Source: Nitrospirota bacterium (GTDB lineage: Bacteria > Nitrospirota > Nitrospiria > Nitrospirales > Nitrospiraceae). From it: DNA of 64,000 bases. The stretch is taken from contig JAUSMA010000061.1 in assembly GCA_030645475.1 (NCBI GenBank), positions 1 through 64,000 on the forward strand. Reading direction: 5' to 3'. A program made the position numbers and the translations under genes. Every line of letters begins with the position of its first letter. The first letter of the stretch is position 1. Positions 62,752 to 64,000 of this stretch are shown here, in pieces. The notes under the pieces were generated by a model. It did not search any database. It saw only the letters and a program-made list of their open reading frames with translations, and was not told where the DNA came from.

Positions 62752-63911
62752 GAGACGGATCGTCGTTTGTGTGCCGGATCGGGATGGCGCTGATTACGTT
62801 GTGTGCTTTTTCCGGCTGTTCCTGGTTTGGAGGACATGCGAAACCAGACTGGATCGACGGGGTGAGTACGGCCTATCCGTCCGGACAATATCTGTTGGGT
62901 GTGGGACAGGCGGAAAGTCGTGCGACAGCTGAAGATCGCGCCTATGCCGCAGTGGCCAGGATTTTTAAAGCCGAGGTGAGTGCGCAAGCCAAAGATTGGG
63001 AGTCGTATCTGCTGATCGAACAGCGGGGGCAGAGCAACGCTGAACGGCGTCTGACCCTCGACAATCTGACGAGTGTGTCGACCGACAAAGTGTTGGAGAA
63101 CGTCAAGATCGTCGATCGGTGGGTCGATGGGCACAGCGGCCTCCACTATGTCTTGGCGGGGATGCAGCGGTCGCAGGCAGAGGCCTCGTTCATGGAAAAG
63201 ATCACCGAGCTTGATCGATCGATCGGAGACGATGTCGGTGAGGCTCGCCGCCCCTCCGATAAGTTGGCCAAAGCCAGAGCATTAAGACGGGCTGCTAGAA
63301 ACTTGGTGCTGCGTGAGACCTATAATGCCGACCTCCGTGTGATTCGTCCGAGTGGGCAGGGCACAGCCGCGGCCTACCGCGTGAGTGAGCTCACGCGTGA
63401 GCTCGAGCAATTCCTCGCGACGAATCTTGTGATCGCGGTGGTGGTGACCGGCGATCAGGCTGAACCGGTTCAACGTGCCTTGACGGAGGGTCTGTTGAAG
63501 GAAGGGTTGCAGGTTACGAGTCGTCCTGGGGGTGGAGATCGATCGATGGGCGGCGATACTAACGGTCCATCTCCGGAGCTGCTGGTGAGGGGCATGGTAC
63601 GGGTATGGCCCATCGACGTGCGCGATCCGCAGTTCAAGTTCGTGCGTTGGTGTAGCGATTTCGAAGTTGTGGATGTCGCCAGCCAGCGAGTAGTCGGCGC
63701 TTTGTCAAAGGGTGGGAAGGAAGGCCATTTGTCTGAGCGTGAGGCGACAGCCAAAGTTGTGCGTGTCATGCAGCATGAGTTTTCTGCCGATGTGGCGAAG
63801 GCCATTGCGGCGCATGTGTATGGAGAGGCGGAATTGCCGGCATTATCAAGCCAGCTTGCGGGATGTCCGCGGGACGGGCAGGTCTCTATGCCGGCGTCAG
63901 CACCCCATTAA
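62748..63911 (+). CDS. LPP20-family lipoprotein
   Basis: A 387-residue lipoprotein (FSGCSWFGG lipobox near residue 24) with an LPP20-like N-terminal domain (PDWIDGVSTAYPSGQYLLGVG, AEDRAYAAVARIFKAEVSAQ) and a C-terminal portion resembling the LpoB/CsgG fold (TRELEQFLATNLVIAVVV). The ATG overlaps the previous stop (ATGA). It completes the lipoprotein cluster; the likely task is envelope or peptidoglycan maintenance, by analogy with LpoB. Confidence 0.8.
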   Translation: MRDGSSFVCRIGMALITLCAFSGCSWFGGHAKPDWIDGVSTAYPSGQYLLGVGQAESRATAEDRAYAAVARIFKAEVSAQAKDWESYLLIEQRGQSNAERRLTLDNLTSVSTDKVLENVKIVDRWVDGHSGLHYVLAGMQRSQAEASFMEKITELDRSIGDDVGEARRPSDKLAKARALRRAARNLVLRETYNADLRVIRPSGQGTAAAYRVSELTRELEQFLATNLVIAVVVTGDQAEPVQRALTEGLLKEGLQVTSRPGGGDRSMGGDTNGPSPELLVRGMVRVWPIDVRDPQFKFVRWCSDFEVVDVASQRVVGALSKGGKEGHLSEREATAKVVRVMQHEFSADVAKAIAAHVYGEAELPALSSQLAGCPRDGQVSMPASAPH

Positions 63912-63930
63912 TTCAGAGAGAGAGGGAAGT

Positions 63931-64000
63931 ATGGCCAAAGCGAAATCAGGAGCAGGACAAACAACCACTCGTGCACCACGGAGCCGTGGCCGCGGGTTGA
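63931..64000 (+). CDS. Start of a gene cut by the window edge
   Basis: ATG at 63931 with AGAGGGA before it; the visible 23 residues (MAKAKSGAGQTTTR and then APRSRGRGL) are basic and low-complexity. It may be a fifth member of the envelope cluster. Nothing more can be said. Confidence 0.4.
   Translation, partial: MAKAKSGAGQTTTRAPRSRGRGL

Overview
The window reads as a chromosomal stretch from a Gram-negative, chemolithoautotroph-like bacterium, most probably Nitrospira or a close relative in Nitrospirota. This is inferred from gene content: a copper nitrite reductase (nirK) with its own Crp/Fnr regulator, an SbtA/SbtB bicarbonate system with a beta-type carbonic anhydrase, pyruvate phosphate dikinase, a heavy-metal RND pump, three small DUF3365-type haem proteins and many stand-alone response regulators. 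No rRNA, tRNA or CRISPR array was seen, so the taxonomic call rests on gene content alone.

Layout. 1-8.3 kb: secreted and haem proteins, then an inorganic-carbon locus (sbtA, sbtB, a DcaP-like porin, beta-carbonic anhydrase), a zinc-ribbon microprotein, a lone receiver and an acetate-transporter-like membrane protein. 8.5-15.2 kb, all on the minus strand: a second DUF3365 cytochrome, a solute-binding lipoprotein, a beta-barrel protein, nirK behind a perfect palindromic operator, the Crp/Fnr gene and transketolase. 15.4-17.5 kb: a fibronectin-III lipoprotein, a TauE/SafE exporter and an Rrf2 regulator. 17.8-29.7 kb, plus strand: glyQ-glyS, a small membrane protein, then a tightly overlapping operon (ppdK, ribD, esterase, secreted protein, MFS transporter) followed by a 38-residue membrane protein and ribE. 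29.9-41.5 kb: a signalling island (NarL-type kinase and regulator, three further receiver proteins, a PAS-like protein, two zinc-ribbon proteins, a cupredoxin-like lipoprotein) leading into a CzcCBA/CusCBA-like efflux operon and an SMR exporter. 41.7-47.4 kb: RNA pseudouridine synthase, a large RCC1-repeat lipoprotein, a third DUF3365 haem protein and a BCAM0308-like protein.

47.4-53.6 kb is the accessory region. It has a complete 1950-bp IS1595-family element with an 8-bp target duplication and an AT-rich membrane passenger gene, the stump of a second transposase, another AT-rich coiled-coil membrane protein, a phosphoenolpyruvate mutase fused to a nucleotidyltransferase, and a gene-free stretch with DnaA-box-like sites. 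54-58 kb holds small proteins, a flavin-type oxidase family protein and acetyl-CoA synthetase. 58.3-64 kb is an envelope cluster: a caspase-fold protein lacking its cysteine, then LPP20-like, LpoB-like and COG3014-like lipoproteins.

The main structural novelty is a family of three ~125-bp nested palindromes (near 41.5, 54.9 and 57.9 kb) whose terminal arms covary. In two copies the element starts exactly at the stop codon of the upstream gene. Together the genes suggest inorganic carbon import and hydration feeding carbon fixation, anaplerotic PEP/acetate metabolism, nitrogen-oxide chemistry under Crp/Fnr control, metal export, and lipoprotein-based envelope maintenance.
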